A stretch of 6,644 nt of DNA from an uncultured Chlorobiota bacterium (GTDB lineage: Bacteria > Bacteroidota > Bacteroidia > Bacteroidales > JAADGE01), in assembly GCA_947311265.1 (NCBI GenBank), contig CAMZKQ010000034.1, forward strand, positions 1 through 6,644, given 5' to 3'. A program made the translations under genes and the position numbers. Positions 1 to 5,782 of this stretch are shown here, in pieces; within the stretch, counting starts at the first letter, position 1, and each line of letters begins with the position of its first letter. The notes beneath the pieces are model-generated. The model was not told the origin of the DNA. It worked only from the letters and a program-made list of their open reading frames with translations, and did not search any database.

Positions 1-521
1 ATCACAAGCAAACTAATAGCCTGCTTGCTTGTTGCAAAAATGGAGATTTAATTGCCCTTTCTTTAAGTAATTTTAAGCAAGCTATTTTGGCAAAACCTAA
101 CGTAAGAGCAACATCGTTAAGCGTTTCTATTAGTGGGCAAGTATCTTGCGGGTATGCCAATGGGCTGCTTGTTCAGTTTTCGCCATTATTAAAGAAAACG
201 GCACAAAAGTACGTTAGTAGTGCAGGAATACGAGAGGTTTTATACAGTAAATCCTCGGAACAATTAGCGGTATCTTGCAACGATAGGCAAATTAATATTT
301 ACCTTGCAGGAAATGTTAAAGAAGCCCCTTTTGTTCTGCTAGACCAAAATCAAAATACAAAGCAACTTGTTTTTAATAATAAAAACAAACTCTTTGCTTT
401 GCTACAAGATGGTAGCCTAAGAAGTTGGTTTACACTAGAGGAGTATGCTAAAAAAGTAGAAAAAATACTCTCCCGAGATTTTACAAAAGAAGAACGAATA
501 ACTTTCTTAGGAGAGCAGTAA
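1..521 (+). CDS. WD40-type beta-propeller protein, C-terminal part (5' end outside window)
   Basis: The reading frame is open from base 3 to the TAA at 519-521 with no convincing start, so this is the C-terminal ~172 residues of a longer protein. Four blade-like units of about 35-45 residues can be seen, each with a hydrophobic strand, a turn with Asn/Asp-Gly or similar, and another strand: LLACCKNGDLIALSL, VSCGYANGLLVQFSP, LAVSCNDRQINIYL and LFALLQDGSLRSWF. After the last blade comes a short helical tail, EEYAKKVEKILSRDFTKEER, ending FLGEQ. This resembles the tail 'RNLT..EW..Y.G' that I know from the ends of many bacterial WD40 proteins, including ones that carry an N-terminal STAND-type NTPase or other effector domain. 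No signal sequence can be judged because the N-terminus is missing. The next gene follows after 22 bp on the same strand, so this is probably the upstream member of the same operon. The propeller fold is fairly sure; ligand and N-terminal domain are unknown. Confidence 0.75.
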   Translation, partial: HKQTNSLLACCKNGDLIALSLSNFKQAILAKPNVRATSLSVSISGQVSCGYANGLLVQFSPLLKKTAQKYVSSAGIREVLYSKSSEQLAVSCNDRQINIYLAGNVKEAPFVLLDQNQNTKQLVFNNKNKLFALLQDGSLRSWFTLEEYAKKVEKILSRDFTKEERITFLGEQ

Positions 522-543
522 ATTTTAATATTTATTTAATGAA

Positions 544-1581
544 ATGAAAAATATAACACCTTATATACTACTCATCAGCTTAGTCCTTTTTGCAACAAAA
601 AGCATTGCCCAAAATCCTTGTACTGACGACCTTAACCATGCTGTTGAGTTATATAACAACGGACTTTATGATAAAGTATTTGAACTGTTACCTTCAAAAA
701 TAGAACATTGCAAATACAAGGGGACTGAAAAGGAACTGGCGAAGAAGCTACTAATAGGCGCGGCATACGAAAGCGACGAGCAAGAAATTGCCGATAGTTT
801 AATGCTCTATTTTTTAAAATCAGACCCATATTACAAGTTGCAGAAAAGCGACCCAGAAGCATTTAAAATGGGAAGAAAAAACTTTTCCATTACGCCAAGG
901 TTTTCAATAGGTATTACCACTAGCCTTGCTTTTCCGAGTGTCGATATAATAAAAAGGTACACCGTTTCGCAAGCAGCGGACTATAACCAAGACTATAAGT
1001 TTAATTTTTCTACGGTTTCTGGTTTTGATTTTAAATACTATTTTTTAGCACACTGGTCGCTAGCTCTGCAAGCCTCAATTTCGAATAAAGGCTATGCAAG
1101 AAGCATAATTATAAACGATAGCACAAAAGTAGTGTATGATGAGTCTTTTACTGAATATAAAGTACAACCATTGCTAGAATATACACCAATTACAATGTTT
1201 AATGTGAGCCCTTACCTATTTGCGGGTATGTATTTTAGTAAATACGATATTAATAATGGCGAAATCGAAAATAGCGAGTTGCCCGGAGGTGTTTCAAGGG
1301 GCGTATTAGGTAGAACCTTTGCAGTAGAAAATAACAGAAACCTAATAAACTATGGATATATATACGGTGCTGGGCTAAAATGGCAATTAAGGAAATTTTT
1401 AGTAAGCCTAAACGTATCGCAGGCTAGTGATTTTTTGCCTTATACTAAAACAGACTACAGCGCAGTTAGCCCTATTATGGCAGATATTTTATATATTGAC
1501 GATGTATTCAGCTTCAAATCCTTAGATGTAAACCTAGGATTTCATTATATTTTTTCACATAAAGTAAAAAAGAAATGGTAA
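544..1581 (+). CDS. Outer-membrane beta-barrel protein with TPR-like N-terminal segment
   Basis: The 345-residue protein starts with a classical signal peptide (KNITPYILLISLVLFATKS, probable cut after S-I-A before Gln23). Residues ~28-110 are helical and TPR-like (HAVELYNNGLYDKVFELLP, then AKKLLIGAAYESDEQEIADS), ending in a 'DP.AF' motif seen between repeat and barrel parts of similar Bacteroidota proteins. From ~117 the sequence alternates polar and hydrophobic/aromatic residues in about eight strands: roughly 119-130, 156-166, 169-184, 204-215, 221-234, 269-280, 283-296 and 324-337, with long polar loops between, as in an OmpA/OmpX-size barrel. The chain ends in Trp, but eight residues after the last strand (SHKVKKKW), which is slightly unusual. 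It should sit in the outer membrane with the helical segment in the periplasm. It follows the WD40 gene by 22 bp and its stop overlaps the next gene by 7 bp. The exact role is unknown; a structural or sensing part of an envelope complex is inference. Confidence 0.8.
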   Translation: MKNITPYILLISLVLFATKSIAQNPCTDDLNHAVELYNNGLYDKVFELLPSKIEHCKYKGTEKELAKKLLIGAAYESDEQEIADSLMLYFLKSDPYYKLQKSDPEAFKMGRKNFSITPRFSIGITTSLAFPSVDIIKRYTVSQAADYNQDYKFNFSTVSGFDFKYYFLAHWSLALQASISNKGYARSIIINDSTKVVYDESFTEYKVQPLLEYTPITMFNVSPYLFAGMYFSKYDINNGEIENSELPGGVSRGVLGRTFAVENNRNLINYGYIYGAGLKWQLRKFLVSLNVSQASDFLPYTKTDYSAVSPIMADILYIDDVFSFKSLDVNLGFHYIFSHKVKKKW

Positions 1582-2777
1582 AAATTAAAAAAAATATAGG
1601 GCTACTACTACTAAGTAGCATACTGTTACTATCGTCTTGCTCGGAAGACAAATTTGAACTTGCCAGCAAAGAAGAACTTAAATTAATAGTTCTGGACGAA
1701 AATCCAGCTTTCTCTCCTGTAAGTACCCAGAAAGGCTTTGTATTTGTTACAGATAAAAACAAAGAGCAGGGCATCTTAGCAATTGATGACTATGGAAACC
1801 AGCTCTGGCAATCAAAACTAGAGGGGCTACCAGAAGGATACGAAAACCCTGAAATACAAGACTTGGAAGATGGGTATTTACTCACCTTTACTAAAAAAGA
1901 CCAATTAGTAGATGGCAAAAAACATACTTTTTTTGGAGCTATAAAAACAAATCTTAAAGGCGAAAAGCTTTGGAATATCTATGATACTATCCCTTTTGAA
2001 GACTTCTCTTTTGGAGATGGAAAAGGGGAATTTAAACACGAGTTTCTTGCAGGAATTTCACCTACTGAAAACACATTTTACATTGTCTCACAGTTTGCCT
2101 ACCAAAGCTTTCAGGTAGATAAGTACGATAGCACAGGGAAGCACCTTACACACCGAAAATTTGAATCATTTATCCCATTTATTGAAGAGGGAAACCTACT
2201 ATCTTTTGATGAAAACTCTTTTACTATTGCCCTTGGAGTACAGGGCTATAATGTAGTATCAACCTACAATTACGATGGGAGGTTACTTAATACAATGGAA
2301 CTTAAACCAAATATAAATCTCCCAGAATCTCTAATACACAGTTCGCTGGAACAACGAGAAAATGGCAACTTACTAGCTATATATTTTGAACTTTCCAATG
2401 ATTTTAAAAGTGGGGTAAATATCCTAATTGACGAATATACTAAAAAGGGGCAATTTTTAAGCCACGACTCAATCCCAATAGATGAAGCTTTTATGGGGCT
2501 TGACATCAACTACAATGTTTCAGCTTACGATAGTGAGTTTTTTGTAGGCACTAGCCAAGTGGTAGTTGCAGGAGTCGTAAAAACAGGCTTGATTATTTTA
2601 AGGCTTTCCGCCGAAGGTTTTGAAATAACAGACACTTTTAGTGCCAATGAGTTTTCAGCAGGACTTTGCCTAAAGAAGGGGGATAATGATGGGCTTGTTT
2701 TTCTAGGAAAAAAAAGATATTTTGGGCAACAAATGATGTTCCTTATTCAATCCGACCAAAAAGGAAAACTTTATTAA
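1575..2777 (+). CDS. Lipoprotein with predicted beta-propeller fold
   Basis: This is a 400-residue protein with a lipoprotein signal: basic N-terminus MVKIKK, a Leu/Ser-rich core, and lipobox L-S-S-C with Cys22. The residues after Cys (S-E-D-K) are acidic, close to the Bacteroidota lipoprotein export signal, so exposure at the cell surface is possible. The mature part has about seven turns of the form (D/N/T/S)-x-x-G-x-x-(L/W), with glycines near 74, 129, 188, 235, 292, 348 and 397, spaced 47-59 residues; examples are DDYGNQLW, NLKGEKLW and DSTGKHL. Hydrophobic strands flank each turn, as in PQQ- or WD40-like propellers. No catalytic motif is evident. The ATG overlaps the end of the preceding barrel gene by 7 bp, implying translational coupling, and the phosphatase gene follows 12 bp later. 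The lipoprotein call is firm; propeller fold is inference from periodicity; ligand is unknown. Confidence 0.75.
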   Translation: MVKIKKNIGLLLLSSILLLSSCSEDKFELASKEELKLIVLDENPAFSPVSTQKGFVFVTDKNKEQGILAIDDYGNQLWQSKLEGLPEGYENPEIQDLEDGYLLTFTKKDQLVDGKKHTFFGAIKTNLKGEKLWNIYDTIPFEDFSFGDGKGEFKHEFLAGISPTENTFYIVSQFAYQSFQVDKYDSTGKHLTHRKFESFIPFIEEGNLLSFDENSFTIALGVQGYNVVSTYNYDGRLLNTMELKPNINLPESLIHSSLEQRENGNLLAIYFELSNDFKSGVNILIDEYTKKGQFLSHDSIPIDEAFMGLDINYNVSAYDSEFFVGTSQVVVAGVVKTGLIILRLSAEGFEITDTFSANEFSAGLCLKKGDNDGLVFLGKKRYFGQQMMFLIQSDQKGKLY

Positions 2778-2789
2778 GAAAAGGAAACT

Positions 2790-3983
2790 ATGAATTTTGA
2801 TTTTTTAGATAACCCAGCTTTTTATATCCTTGCAGTAATTCTGCTTATAGCAGGATATGCCCTAAGCTTTTTTCTAAACCCAAGAAAGCAAAAAAAAACA
2901 GTAAAAACGAAGCTCCAAAATACTGATAAGCTAAAAGAAAATAACGCCCTACTTAAAAGCGAACTAAAAAGGCTAGATTACCTCTTGGGCGAGTATAAAA
3001 CAAAAATTAAAACACTAAAAGAGGGTGGAGCAGTAGAAGAAAATACAAAAGCACTAGCACAAAATAAGGCACCTGATGCAGAGTTAAATAGTGTTTACCA
3101 AGAAAAATTAAAACTAGAAGAAGAACAGAAAAAATTTAAACGAAGCAATAAAAAACTATGGGAACAAAGTATTGCCATTCATAAAGAAAAAGAAAGAATA
3201 GAAAAATTAAGGCAAGAAATAGAAAAACAGCACCAAGAAGTTACCAATAGTATTCGCTATGCACAGCGTATCCAAACGGCACTAATGCCCGCCAAAGAAC
3301 TTTTAAAAGAGTACCTACCCAAGCATTTTGTAATGTGGAAGCCTAGGGATATTGTATCTGGCGATTTCTTTTGGACAAAAAAAATAGACAATCTAATCTA
3401 TATTGTTGCCGCAGATTGTACAGGACATGGTGTACCAGGGGCTCTAATGAGCATGCTAGGCATGGCATTTCTTAACGAAATTATTAGTGATGATAAATTG
3501 CCTGCCGGACAAGTGCTAGACACCCTACGGGTACATATAAAAAAATCATTGTCGCAAACAGGAGCATACAAGGAACAAAAAGACGGCATGGACTTAGCCC
3601 TCTGTGTGCTAAATACAGAAACAGATAAAATGCAATATGCAGGGGCAAATAATCACCTCTACCTTATTCGCCACAACGAGCTAGTACGCTACAAAGCCGA
3701 TAGTATGCCCATAGGCATTTATAGGCGAGAAAAACCATTTACAAATAATGAAATTCAGCTTCAAAAGGGCGACCGTTTTTATATCTTTTCAGATGGCTTT
3801 CAAGACCAATTTGGAGGTAAGCAAGAGCAGAAATTTAAATCTAAGCAATTTAAAGAATTGCTACTGACTATCCATGCCAAGCCTATGGCACAGCAATTAG
3901 AACTTGCAGATAAAGCCTTTCACGATTGGAAGGGAAAAATAGACCAAATTGATGATGTGCTACTTATTGGTGTCGAAATATAA
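2790..3983 (+). CDS. Membrane-anchored SpoIIE/PP2C-family serine phosphatase
   Basis: The 397-residue protein is likely anchored in the inner membrane by one helix at ~10-30 (AFYILAVILLIAGYALSFFL), followed by basic residues and a long charged coiled coil (~40-155). The SpoIIE-type PPM phosphatase domain begins with NSIRYAQRIQTALMP (153-167) and runs to the C-terminus. Key motifs are present: IVSGDFFW (Asp192), AADCTGHGVPGALMSM (Asp209), DGMDLALC, YAGANN, FSDGFQDQFGG (Asp335) and QIDDVLLIG (Asp388/389). These aspartates match the metal-binding set, so the enzyme should be active. Family members dephosphorylate serine or threonine on partner proteins, often anti-sigma-factor antagonists. There is no receiver, GAF, PAS or HAMP domain; the input would have to come through the membrane helix or coiled coil. 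No antagonist or anti-sigma gene is in the window. A weak AAGGA lies 4 nt before the ATG. It is the last gene of the + strand operon and is followed by a terminator. The family assignment is very sure; its substrate is unknown. Confidence 0.93.
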   Translation: MNFDFLDNPAFYILAVILLIAGYALSFFLNPRKQKKTVKTKLQNTDKLKENNALLKSELKRLDYLLGEYKTKIKTLKEGGAVEENTKALAQNKAPDAELNSVYQEKLKLEEEQKKFKRSNKKLWEQSIAIHKEKERIEKLRQEIEKQHQEVTNSIRYAQRIQTALMPAKELLKEYLPKHFVMWKPRDIVSGDFFWTKKIDNLIYIVAADCTGHGVPGALMSMLGMAFLNEIISDDKLPAGQVLDTLRVHIKKSLSQTGAYKEQKDGMDLALCVLNTETDKMQYAGANNHLYLIRHNELVRYKADSMPIGIYRREKPFTNNEIQLQKGDRFYIFSDGFQDQFGGKQEQKFKSKQFKELLLTIHAKPMAQQLELADKAFHDWKGKIDQIDDVLLIGVEI

Positions 3984-4019
3984 AATTTAGCTGCTTACGC
4001 TCTGCCAATTTATAGCAAT

Positions 4020-4053
4020 AAAAAAATCTGAAATAAACATTTTAGATTTTTTT
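4020..4053. terminator. Bidirectional rho-independent terminator
   Basis: A near-perfect inverted repeat: left arm AAAAAAATCTGAAA (4020-4033), loop TAAACA, right arm TTTTAGATTTTTTT (4040-4053), 14 pairs with one G-T. The T7 on the right arm can act as the U-tract for the + strand phosphatase operon and the A7 on the left arm as the U-tract for the - strand small gene, so it can stop both convergent transcripts. The stem is AT-rich, as is usual in this kind of genome. Confidence 0.75.
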
Positions 4054-4057
4054 GCTT

Positions 4058-4078
4058 TAAGTTCTTTTTTAGAACTTA
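4058..4078. repeat. Short inverted repeat over the stop codon of the small - strand gene
   Basis: TAAGTTCT (4058-4065) and AGAACTTA (4071-4078) form an 8-bp stem with a T5 loop. The right arm contains the TAA stop codon of the - strand gene (4076-4078). It has no T-tract directly after it on the - strand, so alone it is a weak terminator; it may protect the 3' end of the transcript or help the neighbouring terminator. Confidence 0.5.
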
Positions 4079-4336
4079 TTTTGTAGAAGCCCATTTACGA
4101 ATTTCAGTACGGAACCACTCATCAGCTTTTTCAGTCCAGTTGTAATTTTCACGGATATAAGCAACCGTTGCTTTTTCAATATCAGTGTACGAATTGCCAT
4201 CTTTTACTTGCTCCAAAAGTGTTTCTGCATCAGCTTTTGAAATCATAGAATCGTGCTGTCCTTCAACTGCCTTGTCGGCAGCTTCTAATAATTCTTTGTC
4301 GTACTTTACGCCGTCAATAACTTTATAATATCCCAT
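4076..4336 (-). CDS. Small acidic helical protein, function unknown
   Basis: The protein has 86 residues, with no signal peptide or membrane segment, and is likely cytoplasmic. It reads as four short helices: YDKELLEAADKAVEG, KADAETLLEQVKDG, DIEKATVAYIRENY and KADEWFRTEIRKWASTK. The C-terminal part is rich in Trp, Arg and Glu. Two loops between helices, residues ~25-36 (GQHDSMISKAD) and ~46-57 (DGNSYTDIEKAT), are spaced 21 residues apart and look like degenerate EF-hand or helix-loop-helix turns, but neither has the full calcium ligand set. I recall similar small uncharacterised proteins in other bacteria, but cannot name a family. The start is the ATG at 4336; an A-rich leader and a candidate promoter lie upstream. 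It is convergent with the phosphatase gene and separated from the upstream DUF3108 gene by 138 bp, so probably transcribed alone. It is likely a real gene: coding sense, sensible composition, flanked by regulatory signals. Confidence 0.75.
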   Translation of the reverse strand: MGYYKVIDGVKYDKELLEAADKAVEGQHDSMISKADAETLLEQVKDGNSYTDIEKATVAYIRENYNWTEKADEWFRTEIRKWASTK

Positions 4337-4351
4337 TGGTTTGATTTTTTT

Positions 4352-4366
4352 AGCTCGTAAAGAGCT
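4352..4366 (-). repeat. Small stem-loop in the leader of the 86-residue gene
   Basis: On the - strand AGCTC and GAGCT pair over a TTTAC loop, ending 15 nt before the ATG, followed by an A7 run (AGCTAAAAAAATC). The stem is only 5 bp. It could influence ribosome access or transcript stability; it may also be chance. Confidence 0.3.
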
Positions 4367-4400
4367 TAGTTTAAAATAATTAATAGTAATTTAATTAGGA

Positions 4401-4408
4401 CAAATTTA
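4401..4408 (-). promoter_or_regulatory. Candidate -7 box of a Bacteroidota-type promoter for the 86-residue gene
   Basis: On the - strand the sequence is TAAATTTG, an exact match to TAnnTTTG. It lies about 65 nt before the ATG, giving a predicted leader of ~55-60 nt. A clear -33 TTTG at the usual distance is missing; only a T-rich stretch is present, so the call is moderate. Confidence 0.45.
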
Positions 4409-4474
4409 TTTCATTTATATCAAAAAATAAAATTTATTCTGTAAATTACCAAAAGTTCCAAGTTTACTTTACAT

Positions 4475-5284
4475 TTAATCTGTGTACTGTAAGGGGTGTA
4501 ATAAGTTTTCGGCTTTTGTTAAATAGACCTTTATCGAGCCGACTAAAATAGGGGCTTCTATAAGTATCGGGATTTTGTTTTTATCGTTAGTTATATAGAT
4601 ATATATTTCGCTTCCCCCTTTAAACATAGACCCCTCCATTAGGTGAGCCGCCATTTTTGCACACTCATATTTTTTCCCATCTCTAGCCTCTACTGTTTCG
4701 TAGCCTTTTAAGCGGCTATAAATAGTGTAGGCTTTGTTGTCAATAACCACATTAAAAGGCACGTTTTTATCAATCTCAAAAGTACTAAAATCAAAACTAC
4801 GGGCAATGTAGAAACTGGTCAGTAAATCGGCATAGCATTTATCCATAACCAAAATACTATCTTTTAATTTTTGGTTACTATTAGAGGTTTTCGATAGGAT
4901 TTGCTTATTGGTATAATCAAAAAAGTAGGTGTTATTTACCTTGTAATTGCCCTCGGAAGTATTGCGAACAAAAACCTGCGGTTTAAGGGTTTCGTACTCG
5001 GCATAAGTGTCGTAATAATCTCGCACACGAAACACCCAATCGTAGGCTGGCAAAGATTTACCTACCGCACGGAAATGGTAAGCGGCTTTATTTTTGTACA
5101 TTTGTTTTTTGGCTTCAAATACCACCTCGCCTGCCTCTGCCCATACAAAACCTACGTTGTAGTACACCGCAAAAGTGAGTTTGTCGCCATCTTTAAAGGC
5201 CGTGTTTTTCCTTTCGCATTGCGAAAAGGAAGCCATAGAATTTCCTATTAATATTAAGGCTATTGAAATATGTAATTTCCCCAT
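4475..5284 (-). CDS. Exported DUF3108-family protein
   Basis: The 269-residue protein has an N-terminal signal peptide (MGKLHISIALILIGNSMASF), likely cut after S21 before Gln22. Cys23 follows, but Gln at -1 does not fit a lipobox, so a soluble periplasmic or secreted protein is more likely than a lipoprotein. The mature part matches the DUF3108 pattern: an opening strand pair (KLTFAVYYNVGFVWAEAGEV, ~35-54), VFRVRDYYDTY (84-94) followed by 'KPQVF', the helix-like DLLTSFYIARSFDFS (153-167), and the closing IYITNDKNKIPILIEAPIL with GSIKVYLT (229-256), where the family has 'W.T.D..R.P......G'. The family is beta-rich and has no settled function. Length is typical. Its ATG shares one base with the stop of the thiamine-binding-protein gene (TAATG), so the two are translationally coupled. 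Family call is firm; role unknown. Confidence 0.85.
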   Translation of the reverse strand: MGKLHISIALILIGNSMASFSQCERKNTAFKDGDKLTFAVYYNVGFVWAEAGEVVFEAKKQMYKNKAAYHFRAVGKSLPAYDWVFRVRDYYDTYAEYETLKPQVFVRNTSEGNYKVNNTYFFDYTNKQILSKTSNSNQKLKDSILVMDKCYADLLTSFYIARSFDFSTFEIDKNVPFNVVIDNKAYTIYSRLKGYETVEARDGKKYECAKMAAHLMEGSMFKGGSEIYIYITNDKNKIPILIEAPILVGSIKVYLTKAENLLHPLQYTD

Positions 5285-5595
5285 TATGTTTTAATATCTC
5301 CAATTTTATTACGAATAGAATTTACCTTGCCCACAAGCCTGCCTAGTTCTCCTTTGCGGATATCCAAAGTTGCCGTGGAATAGACTCGCTCCGAAAAGGG
5401 GGCTAAAATGGCATAAGCACTGCTCATGTATCCCAAGGCTTCCTCAATAGTTTCGGTTTCAATAATAGTCCCCATTGGCGTAAGCTGGTAGGCCACCCCA
5501 GAGGCATCAATCATTTTTATAATTTTGCTTACATATTCGCTTACACTTGTCCCCTTATCGGTAGGGAACATTGCAAACTCTAGAATTACTGACAT
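5284..5595 (-). CDS. MTH1187-family thiamine-binding protein (YkoF-like fold)
   Basis: This is a 103-residue cytoplasmic protein of the MTH1187/UPF0045 (DUF77) family. Recognisable segments are the first strand MSVILEFAMFPTDKGTSVS, the helix EYVSKIIKMIDASGV, the strand YQLTPMGTIIET (37-48) with 'TIEEAL', the RVYSTATLDIRKG strand (70-82) and the terminal helix GRLVGKVNSIRNKIG. Family members form tetramers of ferredoxin-like domains and bind thiamine or related small molecules, and length is normal for a single-domain member. No thiamine biosynthesis or transport gene is in the window, so the ligand here is only inferred. The ATG is the first in the frame after an A-rich leader ending AGCAATAAAACC. 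It is the first gene of a two-gene - strand operon with the DUF3108 gene and is divergent from the dus gene. Confidence 0.9.
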   Translation of the reverse strand: MSVILEFAMFPTDKGTSVSEYVSKIIKMIDASGVAYQLTPMGTIIETETIEEALGYMSSAYAILAPFSERVYSTATLDIRKGELGRLVGKVNSIRNKIGDIKT

Positions 5596-5681
5596 GGTTT
5601 TATTGCTTTTAAAGTCGATACTTATTTTTATTGATATAAAATACTTAACAGTTAGCTACTACCTACAAAGTATTAAAACGG

Positions 5682-5689
5682 CAAATATA
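5682..5689 (-). promoter_or_regulatory. Candidate -7 box for the thiamine-binding-protein/DUF3108 operon
   Basis: On the - strand the sequence is TATATTTG, matching TAnnTTTG, about 87-94 nt before the ATG at 5595. A convincing -33 TTTG at the normal spacing is absent (nearest is 29 nt away). The predicted leader of ~80 nt shows no riboswitch core that I can recognise. Confidence 0.35.
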
Positions 5690-5734
5690 AGCTATTTTTA
5701 TTATAAAATATTAAAACTCAAATTGTAGCTTATT

Positions 5735-5764
5735 TTTGTGCTTTGAATTTATTTAATAATTTTG
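5735..5764 (+). promoter_or_regulatory. Bacteroidota-type promoter for the dus gene
   Basis: A -33 element TTTG (5735-5738) and a -7 element TAATTTTG (5757-5764, matching TAnnTTTG) are separated by 18 bp. Transcription would start near 5771, leaving a leader of only about 12 nt before the ATG at 5783. This is the best promoter match in the window. Confidence 0.6.
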
Positions 5765-5782
5765 TAACTTATAGCAATAAAA

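Noticed and set aside
4010..4024. 15-bp identical stretch TTATAGCAATAAAAA also found at 5769-5783
   Set aside because: It is AT-rich and of a length expected about by chance in DNA of this composition; one copy is by a terminator, the other before a start codon, with no further similarity around them.
4441..4467. Possible terminator after the DUF3108 gene (GTAAA...TTTAC on either side)
   Set aside because: The stem is only 5 bp with a 17-nt loop; a T-rich stretch follows on the - strand, but the hairpin is too weak to call.
4901..5251. 116-codon + strand open frame opposite the DUF3108 gene
   Set aside because: It is antisense to a recognisable family member and its translation looks non-coding.
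5284..5296. DUF3108 protein as a lipoprotein through Cys23
   Set aside because: The residues before Cys (S-F-S-Q) do not form a lipobox, since Gln is at -1; ordinary signal peptidase cleavage before Gln22 fits better.
5596..5700. Possible TPP riboswitch upstream of the thiamine-binding-protein gene
   Set aside because: The leader lacks the conserved CUGAGA core and has no GC-containing paired arms of the expected size.
5525..5728. 67-codon + strand open frame crossing the divergent promoter region
   Set aside because: It is antisense to the start of the thiamine-binding-protein gene and then runs through AT-rich non-coding DNA; the translation is low-complexity Ile/Leu/Tyr.
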